Part shown: one piece after another, positions 1 through 6,890 of the stretch
Layout of the letters: each line of letters opens with the position of its first letter
How positions within the stretch are numbered: position 1 is the first letter of the stretch
Assembly: GCA_964575675.1 (NCBI GenBank)
Contig: CAZNRY010000023.1
Location: forward strand, 1 to 30,711
Length of the DNA: 30,711 nt
Direction: 5' to 3'
From: CAZNRY01 sp964575675
GTDB lineage: Bacteria > Eisenbacteria > RBG-16-71-46 > CAIMUX01 > VGJL01
Translations under genes and position numbers: made by a program
The notes under the pieces: model-generated
The model's input: only the letters and a program-made list of their open reading frames with translations
Database searches by the model: none
Told to the model about the DNA's origin: nothing

Positions 1-1238
1 CCGTCGACATCGTGGAGATCGGCGGCACGGTCGGCGACATCGAATCCCTTCCCTTCCTGGAGGCGATCCGGCAGCTCCGACTCGAGCTTGGCCGCGGGCG
101 GACCCTCTTCGTCCACCTGACCCTTGTCCCGTACATCAAGGCGGCCCATGAGTTGAAGACGAAGCCGACCCAGCACAGCGTACGCGAGCTTCGCGAGATC
201 GGCATCCAGCCTGATATTCTTCTCTGCCGGACGGAGGTGCCGATCGCCTCCGACGTTCGAGACAAGATCGCGCTCTTCTGCTCGGTTCCCGCGGAGGCCG
301 TCATCGAGGCGCTCGACGTCGATTCGATCTACGCGGTTCCGCTCATGCTCCATCGCGGTGGGTTGGATCGGCTCGTACTGGATCAGCTTGGAATGAACGG
401 GGGGCGGTCCCTCGACCTCGCCCCCTGGGAGCGGCTGGTCCGCTCGATCCGCGAGGCCACCGAGCAGGTGACCATTGCGATGTGCGGCAAGTACACCCAT
501 CTGCAGGATGCATACAAGAGCATCGTCGAGTCGTTCATCCACGCGGGAGCAGCGAATGGCGTGCGCGTGGCGATACGTTGGATCGAATCGGAGGATCTGG
601 AGCGGCAGGGCCCCGAGGCGCTGCTCGATGCCGTCGACGGAATCCTTGTCCCGGGCGGGTTTGGGGAGCGGGGGATCGAGGGGAAGGTCGCGGCGGCGCG
701 CTACGCGAGGGAGAAGGGGGTGCCGTTCTTCGGAATCTGTCTTGGACTCCAGTGCGCCGTGATCGAGTTCGCACGGCATCGGGCCGGGATGGAGCGAGCG
801 AACTCGACCGAGTTCGACCGCGACACGCCTCACCCCGTCATCGACCTGCTCGCCGGGCAATCACACGCGGGGGCTAAGGGGGGAACGATGCGGCTCGGCT
901 CCTATCGCTGCCGCCTCGCCCCCGGATCCCGCGCCGGGGCCGCGTATGGCGAGGAGGAGATCGGGGAGCGCCATCGGCACCGCTTCGAGTTCAACAACGC
1001 GTACCGCGAGGCGCTCGAGCGCGCCGGATTGGTCTGTTCGGGCGTCTGCCCCGACAACGATCTGGTCGAGATCGTAGAGCTCCCGGACCACCCGTGGTTC
1101 GTGGGCGTCCAGTTCCATCCGGAGCTGCGGAGCCGGCCGCAGAGAGCGCATCCGCTGTTCCGCGAGTTCGTCAACGCGGCGGCGCGCTTCCGCCGTGAGA
1201 ACGGCGCGAAAGAGAAGGCGAGGTCTGGTCTTGCGTGA
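1..1238 (+). CDS. pyrG: CTP synthase, 3' part (5' end outside window)
   Basis: CTP synthase aminates UTP to CTP using ATP and glutamine, the last step of de novo pyrimidine nucleotide synthesis, in the cytosol. The first complete codon is at base 3. The visible protein opens just before the conserved EIGGTVGDIES segment of the synthetase domain, so roughly the first 130 residues lie outside the window. A GTG at 12 is inside the domain and is not the true start. The C-terminal class I glutamine amidotransferase domain is complete: GICLGLQ holds the nucleophilic Cys (codon 738-740), and VQFHPELRSRP near the end holds the His and Glu of the triad. The stop overlaps the start of kdsA, and pyrG-kdsA is a common pairing in Gram-negative bacteria. 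Nothing in the visible part looks damaged. Confidence 0.97.
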   Translation, partial: VDIVEIGGTVGDIESLPFLEAIRQLRLELGRGRTLFVHLTLVPYIKAAHELKTKPTQHSVRELREIGIQPDILLCRTEVPIASDVRDKIALFCSVPAEAVIEALDVDSIYAVPLMLHRGGLDRLVLDQLGMNGGRSLDLAPWERLVRSIREATEQVTIAMCGKYTHLQDAYKSIVESFIHAGAANGVRVAIRWIESEDLERQGPEALLDAVDGILVPGGFGERGIEGKVAAARYAREKGVPFFGICLGLQCAVIEFARHRAGMERANSTEFDRDTPHPVIDLLAGQSHAGAKGGTMRLGSYRCRLAPGSRAGAAYGEEEIGERHRHRFEFNNAYREALERAGLVCSGVCPDNDLVEIVELPDHPWFVGVQFHPELRSRPQRAHPLFREFVNAAARFRRENGAKEKARSGLA

Positions 1239-2058
1239 ACATGAGGCAACATTCCTGGGCCGGCCTTGCCTGCCCGGACGCCTCTTCGTGATCGCGGGGC
1301 CCTGCGTGATCGAGTCGGAATCGATGACGATGGATGTGGCCGCGACGCTCAAGGAAACCTGCCGGCGTCTCGACGTGGACTTCGTGTTCAAGAGCTCCTA
1401 TCGAAAGGACAATCGCTCTTCGGTGAGTTCATTCACGGGGCCCGACCTTGACGAGGGGCTGCGGATCCTGTCCCGCGTGCGCGATGAGCTTGCGGTTCCC
1501 GTCTTGACCGACGTCCACTGCCGTCTTGAGGTCGCGCCGGCGGCGGCGGCGGTCTCGGTCCTTCAGATTCCCGCCTTCCTGAGCCGCCAGACGCGCCTGC
1601 TTCAGGAAGCTGCGCGCGCCTGCGGCATCGTGAACGTCAAGAAGGGGCAGTTCCTCGCCCCCGACGACATGGGGCGCGTTGTCGAGAAACTGCGCGAAGC
1701 CCGCCCGGACGGCGAGTTTTGGCTCACCGAAAGGGGAACGACCTTCGGCTACCACAATTTGGTCGTGGACATGAGGGGCCTCGCCGTGATGGCGGCAATG
1801 GGGTGTGCCGTCGTCTTCGACGTCACGCATTCGCTTCAGCATCCCGGACAGGGCGGGGATCGGCGTTTCGCCTCCCCCCTTGCGCGGGCCGCGATCGCGG
1901 CCGGGGCCGACGGCTTGTTTTTCGAGACGCACCCGGATCCCGAACGCGCCCTTTCGGATCCGACGACACAGTTGCCGCTCTCCTCGATACCGAGTTTCGT
2001 CGAGGAGATGCGGGAGTGGAAGTCCGTGCGGGGGAACCTCGAGCGACGGGGGGGGTGA
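1231..2058 (+). CDS. kdsA: 3-deoxy-8-phosphooctulonate synthase, metal-dependent class
   Basis: KdsA condenses phosphoenolpyruvate with arabinose-5-phosphate to KDO-8-phosphate for the LPS inner core. Family motifs run through the 275-residue protein: AGPCVIES, KSSYRKDNRSS, LTDVH, KKGQFLAP, TERGTTFGYHNLVVDMR, FDVTHSLQHPG and FFETHPDPE. Cys25 in AGPC, His in DVTH, Glu in FFETHP and Asp in ALSDP match the four metal ligands of the Aquifex-type enzyme; E. coli KdsA has Asn in place of that Cys. I chose TTG 1231 because GAGG lies 7 bases upstream and the resulting length is normal. A GTG at 1195 in the same frame would add a 12-residue basic extension inside pyrG. The gene overlaps pyrG by 8 bases and its stop touches kdsD. 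Family certain, start moderately certain. Confidence 0.95.
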   Translation: MREHEATFLGRPCLPGRLFVIAGPCVIESESMTMDVAATLKETCRRLDVDFVFKSSYRKDNRSSVSSFTGPDLDEGLRILSRVRDELAVPVLTDVHCRLEVAPAAAAVSVLQIPAFLSRQTRLLQEAARACGIVNVKKGQFLAPDDMGRVVEKLREARPDGEFWLTERGTTFGYHNLVVDMRGLAVMAAMGCAVVFDVTHSLQHPGQGGDRRFASPLARAAIAAGADGLFFETHPDPERALSDPTTQLPLSSIPSFVEEMREWKSVRGNLERRGG

Positions 2059-3027
2059 TGATGAGCCTGATAGCCAAGCGGGCCCGCGAGATCCTCGACT
2101 CGCAACTGCGGGGGGTCTCGAAGCTCTCGGCGCTCTGCGAACGGCCCGAGCTCGAGCGCGCCGTGACCCTGCTCCGCGATTGCCGGGGCCGTGTTCTGGT
2201 GAGCGGCGTTGGGAAGAGCGGGATCGTCGCCTCGAAGATCGCCGCCTCGATGAGGAGCACGGGCACGCCGGCGGTCTACCTCCATCCGGTCGACGCGATG
2301 CATGGAGATCTGGGGCTCGTGGGACCTGCCGACGTCGGGTTCTTCCTGAGCAAGAGCGGCGAGAGCCGCGAGCTACTCGACCTCGTCCCGNNNNNNNNNN
2401 ACCCGTGCCGATTCACAGCTCGCGCACCTCTCCGACTTGGTTCTCGATGTAGGCGCGATCGAAGAGGCCGGGCCGATTCAGGAAGTACCGACCACCAGCA
2501 CCACGGTCTTCCAGGTTCTGGGCGACATGCTGACGCTGCTTATCCTCTGGGAGAAGGGACTCACCCAAGAACACTTCGCCTTCCTCCATCCGGGGGGCGC
2601 CCTCGGCCGCATTGTCACGCTGCGCGTCAAGGATGTGATGCGAACCGGCGAAGCCATTCCCCGAATCCACGGAAAGGCCCTTCTGCGGGAGGCGCTCGTC
2701 GAGATGATCGAGAAACGTCTGGGCATGACGAGCGTAATCGACGAGACCGGACGCCTGATCGGGATCCTGACGGACGGCGATATCCGTCGCCTCCTCCATC
2801 GATTTGGGGCCGTGGAGAACCTGAAAATCCTTCAGGTTATGACGCCAGGGCCGAAAACCATTGATAGGGAAGAGCTTCTGGCGAGCGCCGTCCATCAGAT
2901 GGAGGCTAACCCCGGCGGGCCGATCACAGCCTTGCTGGTTGTGGATGCGGACGGTAAACCGGACGGAGTGATCCATTTGCACGACTGCTTGCGGCTTGGG
3001 ATGCGGGTTGGGCCCACTCTGGCATAG
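2058..3027 (+). CDS. kdsD: Arabinose-5-phosphate isomerase, interrupted by an assembly gap
   Basis: KdsD/KpsF converts ribulose-5-phosphate to arabinose-5-phosphate, the substrate of the preceding KdsA. The N-terminal SIS domain shows VSGVGKSGIVASKIAASMRS, HPVDAMHGDLG and SKSGESRELLDL. After the N run, the reading resumes one frame later with TRADSQLAHLSD, PTTSTT and FLHPGGALGR. Two CBS domains follow (DVMRTGEAIP and TDGDIRR; VMTPGPKTI to HLHDCLRLG). Aligned from memory with E. coli KdsD, about 15 residues are missing at the gap, so the true gap is probably near 45 bases and a multiple of three. The frame change is then an artefact of the 10-N placeholder, not a mutation. ATG 2058 shares one base with the kdsA stop; GTG 2055 and ATG 2061 are alternatives. 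Confidence 0.93.
2391..2400. other. Assembly gap (10 N)
   Basis: Ten undetermined bases lie in the SIS domain of kdsD. Flanking codons end at 2390 and resume at 2401, so an in-frame gap must be a multiple of three. Ten is not, so the run is a fixed-size placeholder. Confidence 0.99.
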
Positions 3028-3080
3028 TCCATGCTTGATCGCCATTGAGCCGCCTCCTAGCATGGGCCCTGGAGGTTCCG

Positions 3081-3358
3081 ATGGGGCGGGTCAAACGGCT
3101 TCGGCGGACCATGCGGCATCCGGTGCTCCGTGCTGCCCTGTCTGCGCACCCTCGGGTCCAGCGCGGTCGATTTCTTGAGGCTTCATCGGCTCGATCGGAT
3201 CGACCTGGAACGAATTGTCCGGGTGGAGGGAGAAGATCATCTCATCAGGGGTTTGGCGCGGGGGCGTTGGCGTCGTGGCCGCGACGGGACATCTGGGGTA
3301 CTGGGAGCTCCTTGCGGCCCATGATCGCTGGCGGACGGAACCGAATGCTGCGGGCTAG
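3081..3358 (+). pseudogene. Decayed LpxL/HtrB-type lipid A acyltransferase remnant
   Basis: The interval between kdsD and lptC holds pieces of a lysophospholipid acyltransferase of the LpxL/HtrB family (late acylation of lipid A), not an intact gene. From about 3139 one frame reads LRTLGSSAVDFLRLHRL and then LERIVRVEGEDHLIRGLARG. After a run of five G at 3260-3264 the match continues in the next frame as GVGVVAATGHLGYWELLAAH, which contains the family's HxxxxE catalytic motif (HLGYWE), and stops at TAG 3356-3358. The part upstream (from ATG 3081, a third frame) is only faintly family-like. The family is about 290 residues, but fewer than 80 are recognisable, and the last ~170 are absent because lptC begins here. 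This is either genuine decay or a collapsed assembly; the N gap 0.7 kb upstream makes the second possible. Confidence 0.75.
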
Positions 3359-3941
3359 GTGGGCCATGGCGGGGCTCGGCGCTGCCGTTCTCCTCGCGCT
3401 GTCCGGCGGTTGCACGTCTCCGTCGCAGGCGCCGGCCCAGCGGGGGGAAGGCGCTCGAACTCCGGTCCAGAGTTTCGAGAACCTCGAACTGCGCGAAACG
3501 AGCGAGGGGAAGCTCGAGTGGATCTTGCGGGCCAAGAAGGCCACGCGCGATTCGGCGTCCGATCCGACGCGGCTCGAGAGCCTGCGGGTCGATTTCTACC
3601 AAGGTTCCGATCGCGTCCGGTCCGTTCTCACCTCCGACAGCGGGCGCGTCGACTCGCAGAAGGGGATACTCATCGCTCTGGGGAGTGTCGTCGTCGTGAC
3701 GCGCGAGGGCAGCCGCCTGGAGACGGAAGAGCTGTCCTGGGACCGCAAGAGCGCGCGCGTCAGTTCGGAGAAGTTCGTGCGACTGATTCGGGGCCGGGAC
3801 GTCTTGACAGGGACGGGTTTCCGGAGCGATCCGAACCTCGTGAGCTACGAGATTCTGAAGGACGTGAAGGCATCGGTGCGCGAGGAGACGGGGATTGGCG
3901 ATGAGATCTTCCGAACGGACACTCTCCGTGTTGCCCGATAG
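3345..3941 (+). CDS. lptC: LPS export system protein LptC
   Basis: LptC bridges the inner-membrane LptB2FG transporter to the periplasmic LPS conduit. The 198-residue product has a short basic N-terminus, a hydrophobic stretch (AGLGAAVLLALSGG) and a Cys that could be lipidated. The lipobox is imperfect, with Ser at -3 and Leu at -4, so a plain membrane anchor remains possible. The rest is a beta-rich LptC-type domain, with FENLELRETSEGKLEWILRA near its start and VDFYQG, SDSGRVDSQKGILIALGSVVVVTREG and LETEELSWD following. ATG 3345 keeps arginines before the hydrophobic core; ATG 3321 and ATG 3366 (AGGTGG just upstream) are alternatives. It overlaps lptB. The usual lptA between lptC and lptB is absent. 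Family assignment rests on the domain pattern plus the lptB-rpoN neighbourhood. Confidence 0.87.
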   Translation: MLRARWAMAGLGAAVLLALSGGCTSPSQAPAQRGEGARTPVQSFENLELRETSEGKLEWILRAKKATRDSASDPTRLESLRVDFYQGSDRVRSVLTSDSGRVDSQKGILIALGSVVVVTREGSRLETEELSWDRKSARVSSEKFVRLIRGRDVLTGTGFRSDPNLVSYEILKDVKASVREETGIGDEIFRTDTLRVAR

Positions 3942-4698
3942 CGCGAGCTGCGCGCCCGCGCCGCGGAAGGCTCCACCGGGCGCGCTTCGGGCGGAAGGCC
4001 TCGTCCGCTCCTACGGCAAGATCGAGGTCGTTCGCGGCGTCACGATCGAGGTGGCGCCCGGCGAGGTTGTGGGGCTCCTCGGACCCAACGGCGCGGGCAA
4101 GACAACGACCTTCTACATGATCGTGGGGCTCCTGCCGCCTCATGGCGGACAGATCTTCCTCGGGGAGAGGGAGATCTCGCGCATGCCGATGTACCAGCGC
4201 GCGCGCCTCGGGATCGGGTACCTCTCGCAGGAGCCGAGTGTGTTCCGCCGCCTGAGCGTCTGGGACAACGTGATGGCCATCCTCGAGAGCCTTCCGATGC
4301 CGCAGGAGGAGCGGGTCAAGCGGTGTGAGGGCCTCTTGCGCGAGCTTGATATCCTCCATCTCCGGGATCGGAAAGGGATGCAGCTCTCCGGAGGGGAGCG
4401 CAGGCGCTGCGAGATCACGCGCGCGCTCACGACGAGCCCTTCCTTCCTCCTCCTGGATGAGCCGTTCGTGGGGATCGATCCCATCGCCGTTTCGGAACTG
4501 CAGGGGATCATCCGGAGGCTGCGCGACCGCGGCCTCGGGATCCTCATCACCGATCACACGGTGCGGGAGACCCTGAACGCGACCGACCGCGCCTACTTGA
4601 TGTACGAGGGGAGGATCCTGCGATCGGGGACGGCCAGCGAGCTGGCCGACGACCCGGAAGCCCGCCGGATCTACCTGGGCGAGAACTTCCGGCTCTAG
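3901..4698 (+). CDS. lptB: LPS export ABC transporter ATPase LptB
   Basis: LptB is the cytosolic ATPase that powers LPS extraction from the inner membrane by LptFG. The 265-residue protein has a complete ABC domain: Walker A GPNGAGKTTT with Lys67, Q-loop YLSQEPSVFRRLSVWDN, signature LSGGERRR, Walker B FLLLDEPF with Asp186 and Glu187, the LptB-typical VGIDPIAVSELQ, and switch His in ITDHTVRETL. The ABC domain begins near residue 30, leaving an N-terminal extension that E. coli LptB lacks. ATG 3901 has a G-rich ribosome site (GGGG, 7 bases upstream) but lies 41 bases inside lptC. GTG 3928 or TTG 3931 would shorten the extension but lack a visible ribosome site. Partner genes lptF and lptG are not in the window. 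Confidence 0.96.
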   Translation: MRSSERTLSVLPDSASCAPAPRKAPPGALRAEGLVRSYGKIEVVRGVTIEVAPGEVVGLLGPNGAGKTTTFYMIVGLLPPHGGQIFLGEREISRMPMYQRARLGIGYLSQEPSVFRRLSVWDNVMAILESLPMPQEERVKRCEGLLRELDILHLRDRKGMQLSGGERRRCEITRALTTSPSFLLLDEPFVGIDPIAVSELQGIIRRLRDRGLGILITDHTVRETLNATDRAYLMYEGRILRSGTASELADDPEARRIYLGENFRL

Positions 4699-4728
4699 GA
4701 TGGCCGGCGGGAAGACGAGGAACCGTTC

Positions 4729-6201
4729 ATGGAGATGAGACCGAGGCTCGGGATGGAGATGCGCCAGCACCTCGTGATCACACAGAAGGTGCAGCTCATG
4801 CTGAAGTTCCTCCAGATCCCGACCCTGGAACTGCAACAGGTCCTCCACCAGGAAATCCTGACGAACCCCGTCTTGGAGCTTGAGGAAGAGGACGCCATCG
4901 TGGACGAGGCTCCCAAGGAGGAGGCCGGGTCGGCCGAGACGCCGTCGCCCGCGGTGGACGATCAATACTCCGAGGCATCGAAGACGGAGAAGGAGCCGGA
5001 AGAGCCCGATTGGTCCGAGTTCTACCACGAGGAATACGACACATCCTTCACGCGCGGCGAGACCGAAGAAACGGAGTTCCTCGAGAAAGTCCCCGTCGCG
5101 GGCGCCACGATGCAGGAATCGCTCCTCGAGCAGCTCCGGCTCGACCTGGACGGGGAGAAGGAGGAGGTCCTCGCCGAGTACATCATCGGGATGCTCGATG
5201 AGCGGGGGTATCTCTTGGCGAGCGATGAGGAGATCGCGCGGGCGACCGAATCGACGATCGAAGAAGTTCGAACGATGGTCGTGAAGCTGCAGACCTGCGA
5301 GCCGCCGGGGATCGGAGCGCGCGACCTGCGCGAGTGCCTGTTGCTGCAGCTCAGGGCGAAGGGACAAGAGGGGAGCGTCGCCTGGCGAATCCTCGACGAG
5401 CAGTTCGACAATCTCGTGAAACGCCGCCACGCCGAGATCGCCCGGGATCTCAAGGTTTCCCTGGAGAAGATCCAGGAAGCGACCGACGCGATCGCCACCT
5501 TGATGCCGCACCCCGGGCGGCTCGTGACGAGTGACGACATCCGCTACATTTACCCCGACCTGATCGTTGAGAAAGTCGGGGACGGATACGAGGTCTACTT
5601 GAACGACCGCTCGATCCCCCGGCTCAGGATCAGCCCCGCCTATGAGGGGGTCCTGATGGGCAGGGGGGACCAGGACAGGAAGACGAAGGCGTCCGTCAAG
5701 GGGAGCCTGACCTCGGCCCGGTGGTTGATTCAGGCGATCGAGAAGGGGCGCCGCACGATGAGCCGAGTGATGGAGGCGATCCTCGACGAGCAGCGCGAGT
5801 TTTTTGAGCACGGCGTCTCGCACATGAAGCCGATGACGCTGCAGGACATCGGCTCGCGCGTCGGGATCCACGAGTCGACTGTGGCTCGCGTGACGAAGGC
5901 GAAGTATGTCCAGACCCCCCGCGGAGTCTTTCCGATGAAATTCTTCTTCTCGAGCCGGCTGCACACCCAATGGGGGGAGGATGCATCCGCCAAGGCCGTC
6001 AAGGAGCGGATCCGCGAGTTGGTGGACGGCGAGGGGAAGGGCAGCCCCCTCTCCGATGACAGCATCGCGAAGGTCCTGCAAGATGAGGGGATACAGATCG
6101 CGCGCAGAACGGTTGCCAAGTACCGGGAGCAGATGAAGATCGACAAAGCACAGTTCCGCAAGCGGCAGCTTCGGCGGACGGGATCGAGGGACGAAGACTG
6201 A
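4729..6201 (+). CDS. rpoN: RNA polymerase sigma-54 factor
   Basis: Sigma-54 directs RNA polymerase to -24/-12 promoters that need an AAA+ activator. The 490-residue protein shows a Gln/Leu-rich region I at the N-terminus (MRQHLVITQKVQLMLKFLQI and on), an acidic region II at about 50-105, a core-binding region, an HTH region around DIGSRVGIHESTVARVTKAKY, FFFSSRL, and the invariant RpoN box ARRTVAKYRE at residues 458-467, so it looks full-length and functional. GAGG sits 8 bases before ATG 4729. lptB directly upstream and hpf directly downstream match the widespread lptB-rpoN-hpf arrangement. No enhancer-binding protein or clear -24/-12 promoter was seen in the window. Confidence 0.98.
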   Translation: MEMRPRLGMEMRQHLVITQKVQLMLKFLQIPTLELQQVLHQEILTNPVLELEEEDAIVDEAPKEEAGSAETPSPAVDDQYSEASKTEKEPEEPDWSEFYHEEYDTSFTRGETEETEFLEKVPVAGATMQESLLEQLRLDLDGEKEEVLAEYIIGMLDERGYLLASDEEIARATESTIEEVRTMVVKLQTCEPPGIGARDLRECLLLQLRAKGQEGSVAWRILDEQFDNLVKRRHAEIARDLKVSLEKIQEATDAIATLMPHPGRLVTSDDIRYIYPDLIVEKVGDGYEVYLNDRSIPRLRISPAYEGVLMGRGDQDRKTKASVKGSLTSARWLIQAIEKGRRTMSRVMEAILDEQREFFEHGVSHMKPMTLQDIGSRVGIHESTVARVTKAKYVQTPRGVFPMKFFFSSRLHTQWGEDASAKAVKERIRELVDGEGKGSPLSDDSIAKVLQDEGIQIARRTVAKYREQMKIDKAQFRKRQLRRTGSRDED

Positions 6202-6208
6202 TCCGTCC

Positions 6209-6229
6209 GTCGGGCGGCCTGCCGCCGAC
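6209..6229 (+). other. Hairpin between rpoN and hpf
   Basis: GTCGG(g)CGGC pairs with GCCGCCGAC around a two-base centre, with one bulged G. It stands between the rpoN stop and the hpf ribosome site (AGGAGG 6232-6237). There is no T tract, so it is not a classical terminator. It may act in RNA processing, stability or access to the hpf ribosome site. Confidence 0.4.
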
Positions 6230-6244
6230 ACAGGAGGAAGAGAG

Positions 6245-6787
6245 ATGGATATCATCACGACCGCGCGCAGGTTCGAGTTGACCCCACAGGTGAAGGAGCA
6301 TGCGGAGAAACGGGTTCAGAAGCTGGGCCGGTACTTCGATCACATCCAGGAGGTTCACGTCGTGCTGGCGCAAGAGAAGCACCGACAGATCGCGGAGGTG
6401 ACGGTCCGCGCCGACGGGGCAGAGCTGACGAGCCGCCAAGAGACGCACGACATGATTTCATCGATAGATCTCGTCGTCGACAGGTTGGAGAATCAGGTCA
6501 AGAAGTTCAGCGCGCGCTTGAAGGATCGCAAGAACCGCCGGACCGTGGCCGCCGGCGTGCCGATCGAGGAGGCGGAGCTGCTCGAGGTGGAGCCAGAGGT
6601 GGAATGGAACCCGGTCGTCGTGCGAGGGCGGCAGTTCCACCCGCAACCGGTCACCGTGGAGGAAGCGATCCGCGCGCTGCGCGAACAGGACCACGACTTC
6701 CTCCTGTTCAAGAATTCCAAGACGGGGAAGGTCAGTCTCGTCCACGTCCGCCCGGACGGGAACTTCGGTTTCGTCGAATCGGAATGA
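6245..6787 (+). CDS. hpf: Ribosome hibernation promoting factor, long form
   Basis: HPF binds the 30S decoding region in stationary phase or stress; the long form also dimerises 70S ribosomes into 100S particles. The 180-residue product has the N-terminal S30AE domain (DIITTARRFELTPQVKEHAE through the basic KKFSARLKDRKNRR) and, after a linker, the C-terminal dimerisation domain (VVRGRQFHPQPVTVEEAIRA to VHVRPDGNFGFVE). Short HPF is about 95 residues, so this is the long type. The start is well fixed: AGGAGG at 6232-6237 lies 7 bases before ATG 6245. The position after rpoN is the usual one. Confidence 0.96.
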   Translation: MDIITTARRFELTPQVKEHAEKRVQKLGRYFDHIQEVHVVLAQEKHRQIAEVTVRADGAELTSRQETHDMISSIDLVVDRLENQVKKFSARLKDRKNRRTVAAGVPIEEAELLEVEPEVEWNPVVVRGRQFHPQPVTVEEAIRALREQDHDFLLFKNSKTGKVSLVHVRPDGNFGFVESE

Positions 6788-6830
6788 CGCCGTCGGCGGC
6801 GGAGAACGACGACCTCAGGAGGCGGCTGCC

Positions 6831-6890
6831 ATGATCCGCTCATCCGGCACGGAGCGCCGCCCTCCGCGCGATCCGCGGGAGGTGCGATGA
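6831..6890 (+). CDS. Possible 19-residue Arg-rich leader peptide before hprK
   Basis: A tiny ORF starts at ATG 6831, eight bases after a perfect AGGAGG (6817-6822), and ends at TGA 6888-6890, which overlaps the hprK start as ATGA. The peptide has 19 residues, seven of them Arg, and two Pro-Pro/Pro-rich spots. A strong ribosome site and exact overlap suggest translation coupled to hprK, or a stalling leader. I recognise no family. It could also be chance, since GC-rich spacers often carry purine runs, or a relic of a gene such as rapZ or ptsN that often sits near here in other bacteria. Confidence 0.4.
   Translation: MIRSSGTERRPPRDPREVR

Noticed and set aside
3805..3840. TTGACA resembling a -35 box inside lptC
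   Set aside because: No -10-like sequence lies about 17 bases downstream; isolated hexamers are expected by chance.
3760..6258. An 832-codon open frame on the minus strand opposite lptB, rpoN and hpf
   Set aside because: It mirrors strongly supported + strand genes, has no recognisable domain and a biased Leu/Arg/Pro/His composition, as expected for antisense frames in high-GC DNA.
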